23,504 nt of DNA from Mycoplasma sp. CAG:877 (GCA_000433455.1 HF992496.1:15661-39164); one strand, 5' to 3'; shown: positions 13,325 to 22,038, numbered from the stretch's first letter. The notes: generated by a model from the letters alone, not told the origin. Program-made: numbers and translations.

Positions 13325-15220
13325 CTAATAGCTTCCTCGTCTTTGATCGTTATCTCTTGCTTCTCTCCTAGCTCTTCTTTCTTCTCTTCTTTGTCTTTCT
13401 TTTTTCAAATGTCTTCTATCCAAATATGTACCTAAAGCAGCACCACTTAAGAATACTCCGGCAGTAGGTAACATTCCAACAAGCTTACCTTGTATTTCTT
13501 TTCCTTTATCAAAGTCTTTTATATCTACAGGTTCAACATTTTCCGAAGTAGTATTCTTACTATAATCCGTACTAGAAAAATTAACATCTACATGTCCATG
13601 CCAATTACCAGCTCCTGAATTAGTCGCTGTAGAAGTAACTTGGAAAACATCAACATCATTAAACTCTCTTTTTCGATCTTCAGATGGCTCTTTAACCTCA
13701 GATATATCATATGATGTATTACCATACTGTTCTCCACCAGCTAACCACTTACGAGTTTTTTCAAAATTGTCAACAAACTTTGCCTCTTCTTCTGATTTAC
13801 TATCACTACTCTTAATACTATCACATACACTTGTTAAATAATTGTAACAATCCTCACTAAAATAAAGTCCAGGAATATAACCAGCATTATCAATCTTACT
13901 ACACCAAGTATTAATCATTGAAACAGTATAATCTTTAGGTAATAATTCATTCCAAGAAACACCAAATTCATTTTCACGCCAACGTTCAATATCTAAATAT
14001 ACTGGATAATCAATCTTATGATTTTGTAAAGAACTAACAACAAAGTCAGCTTGATTCTTTTCTAATTCAACAAATCTTTCTAAATTCTCACATGACTTAG
14101 CATTATAATTATTAAAGCAATAAACTCCTGCTGCTACACCATTCTTATTAGCATTCTCAATATGTGAAGTAAAACTCTCATCAAGTGAAATACCTTGGCT
14201 TACTCTTACAATAACAAAGTCAAAGTTTTCCTTAGCTTTATTCCAATCAACATTACCTTGACAATATGAAATATCACATCCCATAATCATCTCATCATCT
14301 AAACTATCATCAGTTAATGTCTTAACACTTGCTCCAACTCTAGAAGGTATCTTAACTTCACAACCCTCTTCCAAGTCTTTTTCTTTAAGACCATTATATT
14401 CAAGTAACTCATCATAACTAAGTCCACATTCTAAAGATAATTGAAGTAACTCATCACTACCTTTAACAAAAGACCTCTTATCATTAACTAAAGCATCTGC
14501 TTCATTTAAACCATTTTCCTGAATAGTTTTACTAAGATCCTCTTTAGAAAAAATCTCTCCATCCGTTGTTTGAAATACTGTACAAGCCCCAGTATATTTA
14601 ATACTATCACTGTCCATCACAACAAAAGCATCATAGTCTTTAAAATCAAAATATTTAGAAGCTGTACATAGAGTACTATCACTACCATATACACCAACAA
14701 ATATATGATTAGCTGAACACTTACCTAAAAAGTCTGATATTAATTTACCCTTCATCTCATTATTTAAAGACTTATTATTAATAATACCCTCTATATTTAA
14801 ATATACTGGAAAATTAACATCATAATTATTTATTAAACTTCTAACATACTCAACATCATCATAAATCGCAACTTCACTATCAGCATCCGTAGAAATAACA
14901 AGGCCAAGTGAAATATCTTTTTCATTACCCTTTTTTATTTCTGATATTTTTCTTTGCCTACTATGATTACCAACATCCAAAATAACAAAACTATCATCAG
15001 TATTATCTTTTACAGCAGAAACACTAGAATAACCTGGTACATAATCAGGATATTTAGATTGATTATCTTTAGTATTACAACCAGAAAGTCCAATCGCACT
15101 ACCACTAATAATAAGACCAGCTAAAAGAGCAGAAGCAACTCTCTTAACAGAAAACTTTCCGTTCTTACTTCTCTTTAAAGACTCTTCAATTTCTTCTCTA
15201 TTAACATTAACATTCCTCAT
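13325..15220 (-). CDS. Lipobox-containing protein with two GH25-like domains and a LysM-like segment
   Basis: 631 aa, probably a lysozyme-type wall hydrolase. A long basic n-region is followed by a hydrophobic segment and a lipobox LSGC (Cys48). Residues 77-220 look like a degenerate GH25 barrel: VILDVGNHS matches the first strand, but the catalytic DxE strand reads FPVYLNIEG (Asn142/Glu144). Residues 250-293 are LysM-like (LSYDELLEYNGL, VKIPS). Residues 313-550 are a full GH25 domain with CDISYCQGNVDW (Asp316), FVIVRVSQG and YPVYLDIERW (Asp410/Glu412), ending in DVFQVTST and HVDVNF. A membrane-like segment (about 578-600) and a highly basic Arg-rich tail close the protein. Start ATG 15220 behind GGAGGG. 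It has its own promoter and terminator. GH25 cleaves the MurNAc-GlcNAc bond; a lytic or remodelling role is inference. Confidence 0.88.
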   Translation of the reverse strand: MRNVNVNREEIEESLKRSKNGKFSVKRVASALLAGLIISGSAIGLSGCNTKDNQSKYPDYVPGYSSVSAVKDNTDDSFVILDVGNHSRQRKISEIKKGNEKDISLGLVISTDADSEVAIYDDVEYVRSLINNYDVNFPVYLNIEGIINNKSLNNEMKGKLISDFLGKCSANHIFVGVYGSDSTLCTASKYFDFKDYDAFVVMDSDSIKYTGACTVFQTTDGEIFSKEDLSKTIQENGLNEADALVNDKRSFVKGSDELLQLSLECGLSYDELLEYNGLKEKDLEEGCEVKIPSRVGASVKTLTDDSLDDEMIMGCDISYCQGNVDWNKAKENFDFVIVRVSQGISLDESFTSHIENANKNGVAAGVYCFNNYNAKSCENLERFVELEKNQADFVVSSLQNHKIDYPVYLDIERWRENEFGVSWNELLPKDYTVSMINTWCSKIDNAGYIPGLYFSEDCYNYLTSVCDSIKSSDSKSEEEAKFVDNFEKTRKWLAGGEQYGNTSYDISEVKEPSEDRKREFNDVDVFQVTSTATNSGAGNWHGHVDVNFSSTDYSKNTTSENVEPVDIKDFDKGKEIQGKLVGMLPTAGVFLSGAALGTYLDRRHLKKERQRREERRARREARDNDQRRGSY

Positions 15221-15248
15221 ACTACTTAACCCTCCATATTATAAAAAA

Positions 15249-15277
15249 AGAGTAGCATAGAAGAATAACAATGTCAA
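15249..15277 (-). promoter_or_regulatory. Sigma-A promoter of the GH25 gene
   Basis: Minus-strand consensus TTGACA (15272-15277), 17 bp, then TACTCT (15249-15254) preceded by TGC, an extended -10 that would compensate for the imperfect hexamer. Confidence 0.6.
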
Positions 15278-15306
15278 GTTTACATAATCATAGAAAGTCA
15301 AAAAAA

Positions 15307-15330
15307 GAAACTATTTAAATATATAGTTTC
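15307..15330 (-). terminator. Second terminator after trmK
   Basis: GAAACTAT pairs with ATAGTTTC on the minus strand (arms 15323-15330 and 15307-15314), 8-nt loop, then seven Ts. Its 5' arm can alternatively pair with an upstream TAGTTTCC at 15348-15355. Confidence 0.7.
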
Positions 15331-15379
15331 CAAAAATTTATCAGAAAGGAAACTAGTTCTATCACACTTTTGTAAAAGA

Positions 15380-15399
15380 AAAGAACTCTACAGTTCCTT
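15380..15399 (-). terminator. Short terminator overlapping the trmK stop codon
   Basis: AAGGAACT (minus strand, 15392-15399) pairs with AGTTCTTT (15380-15387) with one G-U and a GTAG loop that includes the trmK TAG. The tract after it is T-rich. Weak stem, so probably partial. Confidence 0.5.
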
Positions 15400-16050
15400 C
15401 TCTATCATTTTAATTTCCCTTTTAGTAATAAATTTCTTATATCTATAATTCTTAGGCAATATCGAAATAAGTATCTCTCTAGATAACTTTTCCCTTTTAT
15501 AATACTCTTCAAATAAACTACCCTTTTTCTTAAGAAGTACAGGTCCAAAGAAATATTCTCTTCTAGTATAATGTCTCTTTCCCTTTTTAAATTTAATTAT
15601 CTGATAAATAAATTTCTTATCTTTAACTAATTCTTCATCATCAATATAAAACCCATTCTTAGTTAAAAACTTCTTAACATCTATCTGATAATTATTAGGA
15701 CTAACTATAATAGTATCTATTTTTTTTAATACTTTCATATTATTTTTAAATATACCTATCATATTTCTTCCACCCATACCAGAAATAATCACAGTATTAA
15801 CCTCATCCGAATAAGTATCTAAACCATTTCCCAGTCTAACTTCAATTTTCTTCTCTAACCCTTCTCTTTTTATATTCTCTCTTGCTTGTTTAACTGGACC
15901 TTCTGCTATATCAGAAGCAATCGCTTTAATATTTTTGTTTTGTTTAACTAAGTAAATATCTAAAAAAGCATGATCGCAACCAACATCTAAACAAAAGGAA
16001 TTAGCCTCTACTAAATCCCCTATATGTTTTAATCTATCATTAATTTTCAT
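15388..16050 (-). CDS. trmK: tRNA (adenine-22-N1)-methyltransferase
   Basis: 220 aa. Methylates N1 of A22 in the D-loop of tRNAs using S-adenosylmethionine. The Rossmann-fold SAM site is LDVGCDHAFLDIYL (21-34); SGMGG and IVSPNN mark the catalytic side, and a C-terminal coiled region follows. Slightly shorter than the Bacillus protein. The start overlaps the sigA stop by one base (TAATG), so the two are translationally coupled. Its position right after sigA is the same as in Bacillus and many Firmicutes. There the next gene is often a Nif3-like protein; here the unit ends with two hairpins and a GH25 gene with its own promoter. Confidence 0.93.
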   Translation of the reverse strand: MKINDRLKHIGDLVEANSFCLDVGCDHAFLDIYLVKQNKNIKAIASDIAEGPVKQARENIKREGLEKKIEVRLGNGLDTYSDEVNTVIISGMGGRNMIGIFKNNMKVLKKIDTIIVSPNNYQIDVKKFLTKNGFYIDDEELVKDKKFIYQIIKFKKGKRHYTRREYFFGPVLLKKKGSLFEEYYKREKLSREILISILPKNYRYKKFITKREIKMIEKEL

Positions 16051-17141
16051 TAATCAGTCAAGAAATCCTTTAATTTTCTACTACGAGAAGGATGTCTTAA
16101 TTTACGAAGTGCTTTAGCCTCTATTTGTCTAATTCTCTCACGAGTAACTCCAAATATTTGTCCAACTTCTTCTAATGTTCTACATTGTCCATCATTAAGT
16201 CCAAATCTAAGTCTAAGTACTTTTTCTTCACGATCTGTTAAAGTTGATAAAACTCCAGATAACTCTTCTTTTAACATTTCAACTGTTGCATACTCTTCTG
16301 GACCCATAGTTCTCTCATCTTTAATAAAGTCTCCTAAATGTGAATCATCTTCTTCACCTATTGGTGTTTCCAATGAAACTGGATCTTGTGAAATCTTATA
16401 AACTTCACGAACTTTATCAATAGAAATTCCTAACTTTTTAGCAATTTCTTCATCTGTTGGTTCACGATTTAACTCTTGGGTTAATTGTCTTTGTACACGT
16501 GCTAATTTATTAATTGTTTCAACCATATGTACTGGTACACGTATTGTTCTTGCTTGATCTGCTATTGCTCTTGTAATTGCTTGTCTAATCCACCAAGTAG
16601 CATATGTAGAGAACTTATATCCTTTAGTAGGATCAAACTTATCTACTGCTTTCATTAATCCAATATTACCTTCTTGAATTAAGTCTAAGAATAACATTCC
16701 ACGTCCTACATATCTTTTCGCAATACTAACAACTAAACGTAAATTTGATTCAGCAAGCATTCTCTTTGCTTCCTCATCACCCTCTTCAGCTCTCTTAGCA
16801 TATTCAAACTCTTCATCTGAAGTAAGTAAGTTAATACGTCCAATTTCTTTTAAGTACATACGTACAGGATCATTAATTTTAACATCTTTAGATAATGTAA
16901 TATCTTCAACTACTACATCTGACGTAATTTCTTCACCAGAAGCATCATCACTACCATCTTCTGTAACTATATCAATGTCTGCCTCAACTAAAGTATTATA
17001 TAAATCATCTAATGAATCACTATCTACATCTAATCCTTTTAATTCTTCTGCTAATTGTTCATAAGTAATAAAACCTTGTTTCTTACCTTTTGCTAGTAAT
17101 TTATTCTTTCTTTCTTCAAGTGTTTTTATTTCTCCAACCAT
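16050..17141 (-). CDS. sigA: Housekeeping RNA polymerase sigma factor SigA/RpoD
   Basis: 363 aa primary sigma factor. Region 1.1 is short (1-60), followed by an acidic linker. Region 1.2 has DPVRMYLKEIGRINLL (91-106). Region 2 has NLRLVVSIAKRYVGRGMLFLDLIQEGNIGLMKAVDKFD and the -10 recognition helix YKFSTYATWWIRQAI (175-189). Region 3 follows RTIRVPVHMVE. Region 4.2, the -35 recognition helix-turn-helix, is TLEEVGQIFGVTRERIRQIE, ending LRKLRHPSRSRKLKDFL. These motifs agree with the TTGACA/TATAAT-type promoters found across the window. It starts at ATG 17141 three bases after the dnaG stop with GGGAGAAT as the ribosome binding site, in the classic macromolecular synthesis operon. Confidence 0.98.
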   Translation of the reverse strand: MVGEIKTLEERKNKLLAKGKKQGFITYEQLAEELKGLDVDSDSLDDLYNTLVEADIDIVTEDGSDDASGEEITSDVVVEDITLSKDVKINDPVRMYLKEIGRINLLTSDEEFEYAKRAEEGDEEAKRMLAESNLRLVVSIAKRYVGRGMLFLDLIQEGNIGLMKAVDKFDPTKGYKFSTYATWWIRQAITRAIADQARTIRVPVHMVETINKLARVQRQLTQELNREPTDEEIAKKLGISIDKVREVYKISQDPVSLETPIGEEDDSHLGDFIKDERTMGPEEYATVEMLKEELSGVLSTLTDREEKVLRLRFGLNDGQCRTLEEVGQIFGVTRERIRQIEAKALRKLRHPSRSRKLKDFLTD

Positions 17142-17144
17142 GCT

Positions 17145-18869
17145 CTATTCTCCCATTCTTAACTTTCTAATTTTATCCGCTATCTTAGCCTGTTCTAATG
17201 GATCTACTTCTTTTTTCATTAAATTAGTTAATCTTTTAATTTCTTGATTACATCGATAATCTCTTATAACCTTAAAATACTGAAATAACTCTTCTTTTGT
17301 AGTCTCCTCACTATAACTATCTGCTAATATAGAATTAAGTAAAACTAGAATATCTTCTTTATCTTGAACATAAGTATAAAAATCAGCAACATTTATATTA
17401 CCATACAACTTATAATAATAAATAATCTCACTAGAAAGTATTCTACTCTCTTCACTTGGAAATACTATATTTTCCCTCTCTACTTGACTAATTACCCAAT
17501 CATTATTAAGCATAAAGTAAAGTATTTGTTCAACTGCTTTATCATACTTTGTTTTCTTAACTACTTTATTTACTACCTCTGGAACCACTCTTTTAGTTGT
17601 CGTTTTAAACTCAACCAAGTCTTTAAAACGTTTTTCCAGTGTATTATAACTTATATCAAATTCTTTTTCAAGTCTTTTAAGTACTATTTCTACTCTAATC
17701 GTATCATTTATTTTTACTGTTTCTTTTAAAACCTCATTTATATAATTTGCTTTTTCTTCATCACTTCTAAAATTAACATTTTTTCGTAACTGTTGCATTT
17801 TAAAATCACTAAAGTTTAAAGCATTCTCAACAAGCCCAATAAATCTTTCTTTTCCATGTTTTAATATAAATGAATCTGGATCATCATTATCAGGTAAAAC
17901 TACTACTTTTACTTCAACTCCCTCATCAAGTAAATGCTCCCCTATACTAAGCATTGCCTTAACTCCAGGATCATCCCCGTCTAAACATAAAATAATGTTA
18001 TTAGAAAGTCTCTTAATTAAATTAAATTGATTATTAGTTAAAGCTGTTCCCATTAAAGCAACTGTATTTTTAACTCCTACAATGCTTGCTCTAATAACAT
18101 CCATAAACCCTTCCATTACGATAACAGACTTTTTAAGTCTGCACTCTTCTCTCGCAACATGGTAATGGTATAACATTTCGCCCTTTTTAAAGATATCTGT
18201 CTCTTTCGTATTTAAGTATTTATTCTGAGCTACATCTTTATATATTCTTCCACTAAATCCAACTACTTGCCCAGAAACATCATATAGTGGAAACATAATT
18301 CTATCATCATATATATCATGATCATCACTAGATAATCCAATTTTATTCAAAGTACTGAGTTCATATTTTTTACTAACTAATAACTTAGTTAAATCATCTC
18401 GACTCTCTAATGATAAACCAATTTCAAATTCTTTAATTGCTTCTTCATTAATACCACGTTTACTTAAATATGCTCTTGCCTCTTTACCAACAGCTGCCGA
18501 CAAGTTATTTTGAAAATATTTAACTGCAAAGTTATATGCCTCATATAAATGTTCAAACTTAGTAGTCTTTTTTTTAATATTTATTGAAGAAACATTTACC
18601 CCTACTTTTTCTCCTAAATATCTTAATGCCTCTCTAAAATCGATATGCTCATAATTCATTAAAAAGGTATAAACATTCCCAGTAGCATGACAAGAAAAAC
18701 AAGTATAGATTTGTTTTTCTCTTGAAACGCACATCGAAGGATTGGAATCATCATGAAATGGACAAACTCCAAAGAAGTTTTTACCTCTTGCTACTAAAGG
18801 AATTCTTTCTCCTATGATGTCAACAATATCTGTCTTACTACGAATTTCATTCGCTAAGTCATTATTCAA
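17145..18869 (-). CDS. dnaG: DNA primase
   Basis: 574 aa, synthesises RNA primers at the replication fork with DnaB/DnaC-type helicase. Zinc-binding domain CHC2 at the N-terminus: C36, H39, C57, C60 within CPFHDD...CFSC. The catalytic core includes YLSKRGI and IMFPLYDVSGQVVGFSGR. The TOPRIM domain has EGFMDV (Glu253) and CLDGDDPG (Asp297, Asp299). The C-terminal helicase-binding region (about 430-574) is more variable, with helical segments. The start is TTG at 18869, fixed by AAGGAGTGG and by the family N-terminus (NEIRSKTDIVDIIGERI); no nearby ATG or GTG fits. A near-consensus promoter lies upstream. First gene of dnaG-sigA-trmK. Confidence 0.97.
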   Translation of the reverse strand: MNNDLANEIRSKTDIVDIIGERIPLVARGKNFFGVCPFHDDSNPSMCVSREKQIYTCFSCHATGNVYTFLMNYEHIDFREALRYLGEKVGVNVSSINIKKKTTKFEHLYEAYNFAVKYFQNNLSAAVGKEARAYLSKRGINEEAIKEFEIGLSLESRDDLTKLLVSKKYELSTLNKIGLSSDDHDIYDDRIMFPLYDVSGQVVGFSGRIYKDVAQNKYLNTKETDIFKKGEMLYHYHVAREECRLKKSVIVMEGFMDVIRASIVGVKNTVALMGTALTNNQFNLIKRLSNNIILCLDGDDPGVKAMLSIGEHLLDEGVEVKVVVLPDNDDPDSFILKHGKERFIGLVENALNFSDFKMQQLRKNVNFRSDEEKANYINEVLKETVKINDTIRVEIVLKRLEKEFDISYNTLEKRFKDLVEFKTTTKRVVPEVVNKVVKKTKYDKAVEQILYFMLNNDWVISQVERENIVFPSEESRILSSEIIYYYKLYGNINVADFYTYVQDKEDILVLLNSILADSYSEETTKEELFQYFKVIRDYRCNQEIKRLTNLMKKEVDPLEQAKIADKIRKLRMGE

Positions 18870-18897
18870 CTGACACCACTCCTTCTAAACAACACAT

Positions 18898-18926
18898 ATT
18901 GTATCATATTTTGGCATCTTTTTCAA
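18898..18926 (-). promoter_or_regulatory. Sigma-A promoter of the dnaG-sigA-trmK operon
   Basis: Minus-strand TTGAAA (18921-18926), 17 bp, TACAAT (18898-18903), 28 bp before the TTG start of dnaG. Confidence 0.7.
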
Positions 18927-18977
18927 TAAAGACCACATAAAATAAAAATCACTATAGTTTTTTCATCGAAATAAAAA

Positions 18978-19007
18978 AGAAAGTCACATCTATATCAATG
19001 ACTTTCT
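18978..19007 (-). terminator. Terminator overlapping the yqeH stop codon
   Basis: AGAAAGTCA (minus, 18999-19007) pairs perfectly with TGACTTTCT (18978-18986), then a T7 run. The yqeH TAG (18990-18992) lies inside the 12-nt loop. Confidence 0.85.
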
Positions 19008-20006
19008 CATAAATGTTTCAATATCTTTATCAATGTAAACATCTATTACACCTTTATTAACTATCTTAATAAATCCTAACCCATCAACAACAAGATCTTC
19101 ATCATACTTAACTTGATAAGTAATTTTATTCTTATCTCTAAGCTCATTATTATTAAGTAAATTAAGTAATCTTCTTACCTTTAAATCATTAGAAACAAAT
19201 AATGTAAAACTATTTTTTTCTCCTTCTACATAATCAATTCTTATTATATCTTCAATAATAATAGATTGATTTGGTCTAAGTTGAAATGTCTTAGGTTTTA
19301 TCTCTTTTTTTGCTGATATCTTCTTTACTAAAGAAGCATCCACATGATTTAAAACTGATCCTGAATCAACAAGTCCCGGTGTATCTATCAAAGTTAAATA
19401 ATCATTAATTTCAATAGACACAGTATTTAAAGTAGTCGAAGGTAATGGAGACATTGTAAGTTCTTGACAATTATCTGAATAATTTTGAATAAGTTTATTT
19501 ATTAAACTAGACTTTCCGGCATTAGTATGTCCTACTACATATACATTCTTAGATGTTTGATAAAATTTAATTCTCTTAAGTAAATAATCTATATTATAAT
19601 TCTTATTTACACTAACAACAATTACTTCTTCAAAATGTATTTCTTTTTCTTCTAAATACTTAATAAGTTTAGTCTCTTTTACAGACTTAGGTAATACATC
19701 TCTCTTATTTAAAACTAAAATCATCTTATTAGGAATAATTGTTCTAATCTGTTCTATATTCTTCTCTAAATTAAGTAAATCTGTAATATATAAAACTAAG
19801 TCCTTTGTCTGTCCTACTCCTTTTAATATCTCTAAGTACTCGTCATTTGACTTCGTAACCATTTGATATTCTCCATAGTTTTTCATTCTAAAACATCTTT
19901 GACATATATCATTATCTAAACTTGTCGTATACCCTTCTTGTAATACATTTTCATCTTGTAACTTAACTCCACATCCCGAACAGGTCTTAATTTCTTCATT
20001 ATCCAT
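18990..20006 (-). CDS. yqeH: Ribosome-assembly GTPase YqeH
   Basis: About 338 aa, a circularly permuted GTPase needed for 30S subunit assembly. An N-terminal zinc finger (C9SGC12, C35QRC38) is followed by the permuted G motifs in order: G4 NKRD (100-103), G5-like VVSVNK, G1 GHTNAGKSS (159-167), G2-like TTLNT, and G3 DTPG (208-211). The C-terminal domain binds RNA. Numbering is from the ATG at 20006, which I chose because GAGAGG precedes it by eight bases; the TTG at 20024 sits before that site. The ATG lies inside the last codons of yqeG (8-nt overlap), so translation is coupled. It is last in a unit with the deacetylase and yqeG, closed by the terminator at 18978-19007. Confidence 0.95.
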   Translation of the reverse strand: MDNEEIKTCSGCGVKLQDENVLQEGYTTSLDNDICQRCFRMKNYGEYQMVTKSNDEYLEILKGVGQTKDLVLYITDLLNLEKNIEQIRTIIPNKMILVLNKRDVLPKSVKETKLIKYLEEKEIHFEEVIVVSVNKNYNIDYLLKRIKFYQTSKNVYVVGHTNAGKSSLINKLIQNYSDNCQELTMSPLPSTTLNTVSIEINDYLTLIDTPGLVDSGSVLNHVDASLVKKISAKKEIKPKTFQLRPNQSIIIEDIIRIDYVEGEKNSFTLFVSNDLKVRRLLNLLNNNELRDKNKITYQVKYDEDLVVDGLGFIKIVNKGVIDVYIDKDIETFMRKSLI

Positions 20007-20517
20007 AATATTTACCTCTCTCAAACATTCCTCGTTTTTTATAGTGCTTTATTATTCTAGCCTCTATTTTTCTATTTAACCCTGTTATTCTTAAATCTTT
20101 TTCTCCTAATGGATCAACTAGTATTGTCATTATCTTATACCTATTACCAGATAAGATATCCGTAACTATTTGATCTCCTATCATAACCATTTCTTTTTTA
20201 TTTAAGTTATAATGTTTTTTTATCTTTCTTAATCCTTTAGTAGAAGGCTTTAAACTAAAAGCCACTCCTCCAATTCCTAAATCTTTTAAGTATGGAGCAA
20301 TTCTTTTCTTTGTATTATTAGAACTTATTAATATTAAGAAATCTTTCTGTAATTCTTTTAATAACTTTTTTGTCTTTAAAGGACACTTCTCATGTTCTAT
20401 TAATCCTAATGTATTATCTAAATCAAATATTAAACATGTAATTCCTTGTTTCTTTAATTTATTATAGTCTATCTCAAATATATTTTTTTTATACATATTA
20501 GGTCTAAATAAATTCAT
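19999..20517 (-). CDS. yqeG: HAD-superfamily phosphatase YqeG
   Basis: 172 aa, HAD subfamily IIIA. Motif I DLDNTL (nucleophile Asp about 32), motif II SSN (65-67), motif III Lys in KPS (about 90) and motif IV GDQIVTD are all present, so the catalytic site looks intact. YqeG is regularly found immediately before yqeH in Bacilli; a phosphatidylglycerophosphate phosphatase activity has been described for relatives in other lineages, but the substrate here is not known. ATG 20517 follows AGGTGAG. It starts 14 bp after the deacetylase stop and overlaps yqeH by 8 nt. Confidence 0.93.
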   Translation of the reverse strand: MNLFRPNMYKKNIFEIDYNKLKKQGITCLIFDLDNTLGLIEHEKCPLKTKKLLKELQKDFLILISSNNTKKRIAPYLKDLGIGGVAFSLKPSTKGLRKIKKHYNLNKKEMVMIGDQIVTDILSGNRYKIMTILVDPLGEKDLRITGLNRKIEARIIKHYKKRGMFERGKYYG

Positions 20518-20531
20518 CTTCTCACCTACAA

Positions 20532-21980
20532 TTAATTATTAACTCTCTGTCTAATCATTTCTGTACTCATCGTTACCTTATCAAATGTATAGCCATTTTC
20601 CTTCCCATATCTAATTATTCTTCTTAATGCATCTCTTGTATATGGTTTTACATCATGCATTAATACCATATTAACTCTATCTTTTGATAATCTTGAAACT
20701 ACATTATTATATATAACATCTGAAGTAACTCGTGGGTCACTAGTTGCATCTCCACTAGATACATTCCAATCATAATAACGATATCCTCTATTTAATACTT
20801 CCTTAGTTAAAATACTCATAATTCCTGGAGAATAACGCCTACTAATTGTATTACTTGCTCCTCCTGGGAATCTGATTATCTTACTCTCTTCTCCAGTAAT
20901 TCTCTTTACTCTATCTGATACTCTACCTAAATCATTAAAGTATGCATCAACTGACTGATACACTGCACTATAATCATGACTATCCGTATGAAGAGCAATA
21001 CTATGTCCCTCATCATATTCCCTTTTTATTAATTCATCTGGTCCATAACCTGTAACAAAGAAAGTAGCCTTTATACCTTCTTCTTTTAATATATCTAAAA
21101 TAGCATCAGTTGTCCCATACTTAGGCCCATCATCAAAAGTTAAATAAATTGTTCCTTTAGAATCTCTCTTAGATACAATTACCTTACGCACTACCTTGTA
21201 AGTATTATTAGCTTTATCACTAACAGTATAAGTAACACTATAATCTCCCACTTTTTTTGTATTAATATTATTACTTACCTTAACTTTGCTTGTAATATCT
21301 CCATCACAATTATCTCTTGCTTTATAGCCAAGTTCATTATAATTATCTCCTACATATAAATAAGAAACATCGCTACCTACTAATTCAATAGAAGGATTAG
21401 TCTTATCTTTATAAATAATCCTTCTAGTAATACTACTTTTATTACCCTGTTTATCTTTAACACTATAAGTGATTTTATCTTTATCTTGTATTACTTTAAC
21501 TAAAGAAGTAATATCTCCATCATAGTCATCAATAGCACTATATTCTTCTTCTTTATAAGTACTATTAGGACATACATATATGTCATCTTTACTTACTAAC
21601 TTAATTACAGGAGCAACTTTATCTACTACCTTTACTTTTCTAGTAACACTCTTAGAAAAATACCCCTCCTTAACTTTATAAGTAATTTCATATACTCCAA
21701 GCTTAGAAGTATCAACCTTACCATTAACAACTACATTACGACTAACATCTTTTCCTAAAAACTTAGCCTTATATCCTTTTTCAACATAAGTACTTTTATA
21801 TCCAACTTCTACATATCTAGATCCCTTCAAATTAATAGTTGGCATCAACAAAAAGTCATATATTGCAAAAGCTAAAGCACAAAGCAGAACAACAACTCCA
21901 CAAACAATAAGAGAAGAGTTGCTCTTCTTAAAATGTCTAATACAGTGTCTATTATATTTATTAATATGTTTTTCTTTCAT
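20532..21980 (-). CDS. Membrane-anchored polysaccharide deacetylase with three Ig-like domains
   Basis: 482 aa. A single membrane helix (about 24-46) places the rest outside the cell. Three DUF5011-type Ig-like domains follow (about 48-120, 124-192, 197-270), with the repeated VEKGYKA, DGDITS and (V/I)TYxVxD motifs. The NodB/CE4 deacetylase domain (277-482) has all five motifs: TFDDGP (metal and catalytic Asp283-284), HTDSHDYS (metal His331, His335), RFPGGAS (Arg370), DWNVSSGDA and MVLMHD (His442). It therefore looks active, most likely removing acetyl groups from peptidoglycan GlcNAc or another wall polymer; PgdA-like function is inference. Start ATG 21980 behind GGAGAAG, with a near-consensus promoter. 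It leads a unit with yqeG and yqeH. Confidence 0.93.
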   Translation of the reverse strand: MKEKHINKYNRHCIRHFKKSNSSLIVCGVVVLLCALAFAIYDFLLMPTINLKGSRYVEVGYKSTYVEKGYKAKFLGKDVSRNVVVNGKVDTSKLGVYEITYKVKEGYFSKSVTRKVKVVDKVAPVIKLVSKDDIYVCPNSTYKEEEYSAIDDYDGDITSLVKVIQDKDKITYSVKDKQGNKSSITRRIIYKDKTNPSIELVGSDVSYLYVGDNYNELGYKARDNCDGDITSKVKVSNNINTKKVGDYSVTYTVSDKANNTYKVVRKVIVSKRDSKGTIYLTFDDGPKYGTTDAILDILKEEGIKATFFVTGYGPDELIKREYDEGHSIALHTDSHDYSAVYQSVDAYFNDLGRVSDRVKRITGEESKIIRFPGGASNTISRRYSPGIMSILTKEVLNRGYRYYDWNVSSGDATSDPRVTSDVIYNNVVSRLSKDRVNMVLMHDVKPYTRDALRRIIRYGKENGYTFDKVTMSTEMIRQRVNN

Positions 21981-22003
21981 AAAACTTCTCCATCTCTACT
22001 ACA

Positions 22004-22032
22004 ATTATACTAAAAATATTATCTATTGTCTA
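22004..22032 (-). promoter_or_regulatory. Sigma-A promoter of the deacetylase-yqeG-yqeH unit
   Basis: Minus-strand TAGACA (22027-22032), 17 bp, perfect TATAAT (22004-22009), 24 bp before the ATG and just past the sigK stop. Confidence 0.75.
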
Positions 22033-22038
22033 TAAAAC

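Noticed and set aside
17364..17729. Plus-strand frame of 121 codons opposite dnaG
   Set aside because: Mirrors the dnaG C-terminal coding region; Ile/Phe/Tyr-rich translation typical of antisense AT-rich sequence.
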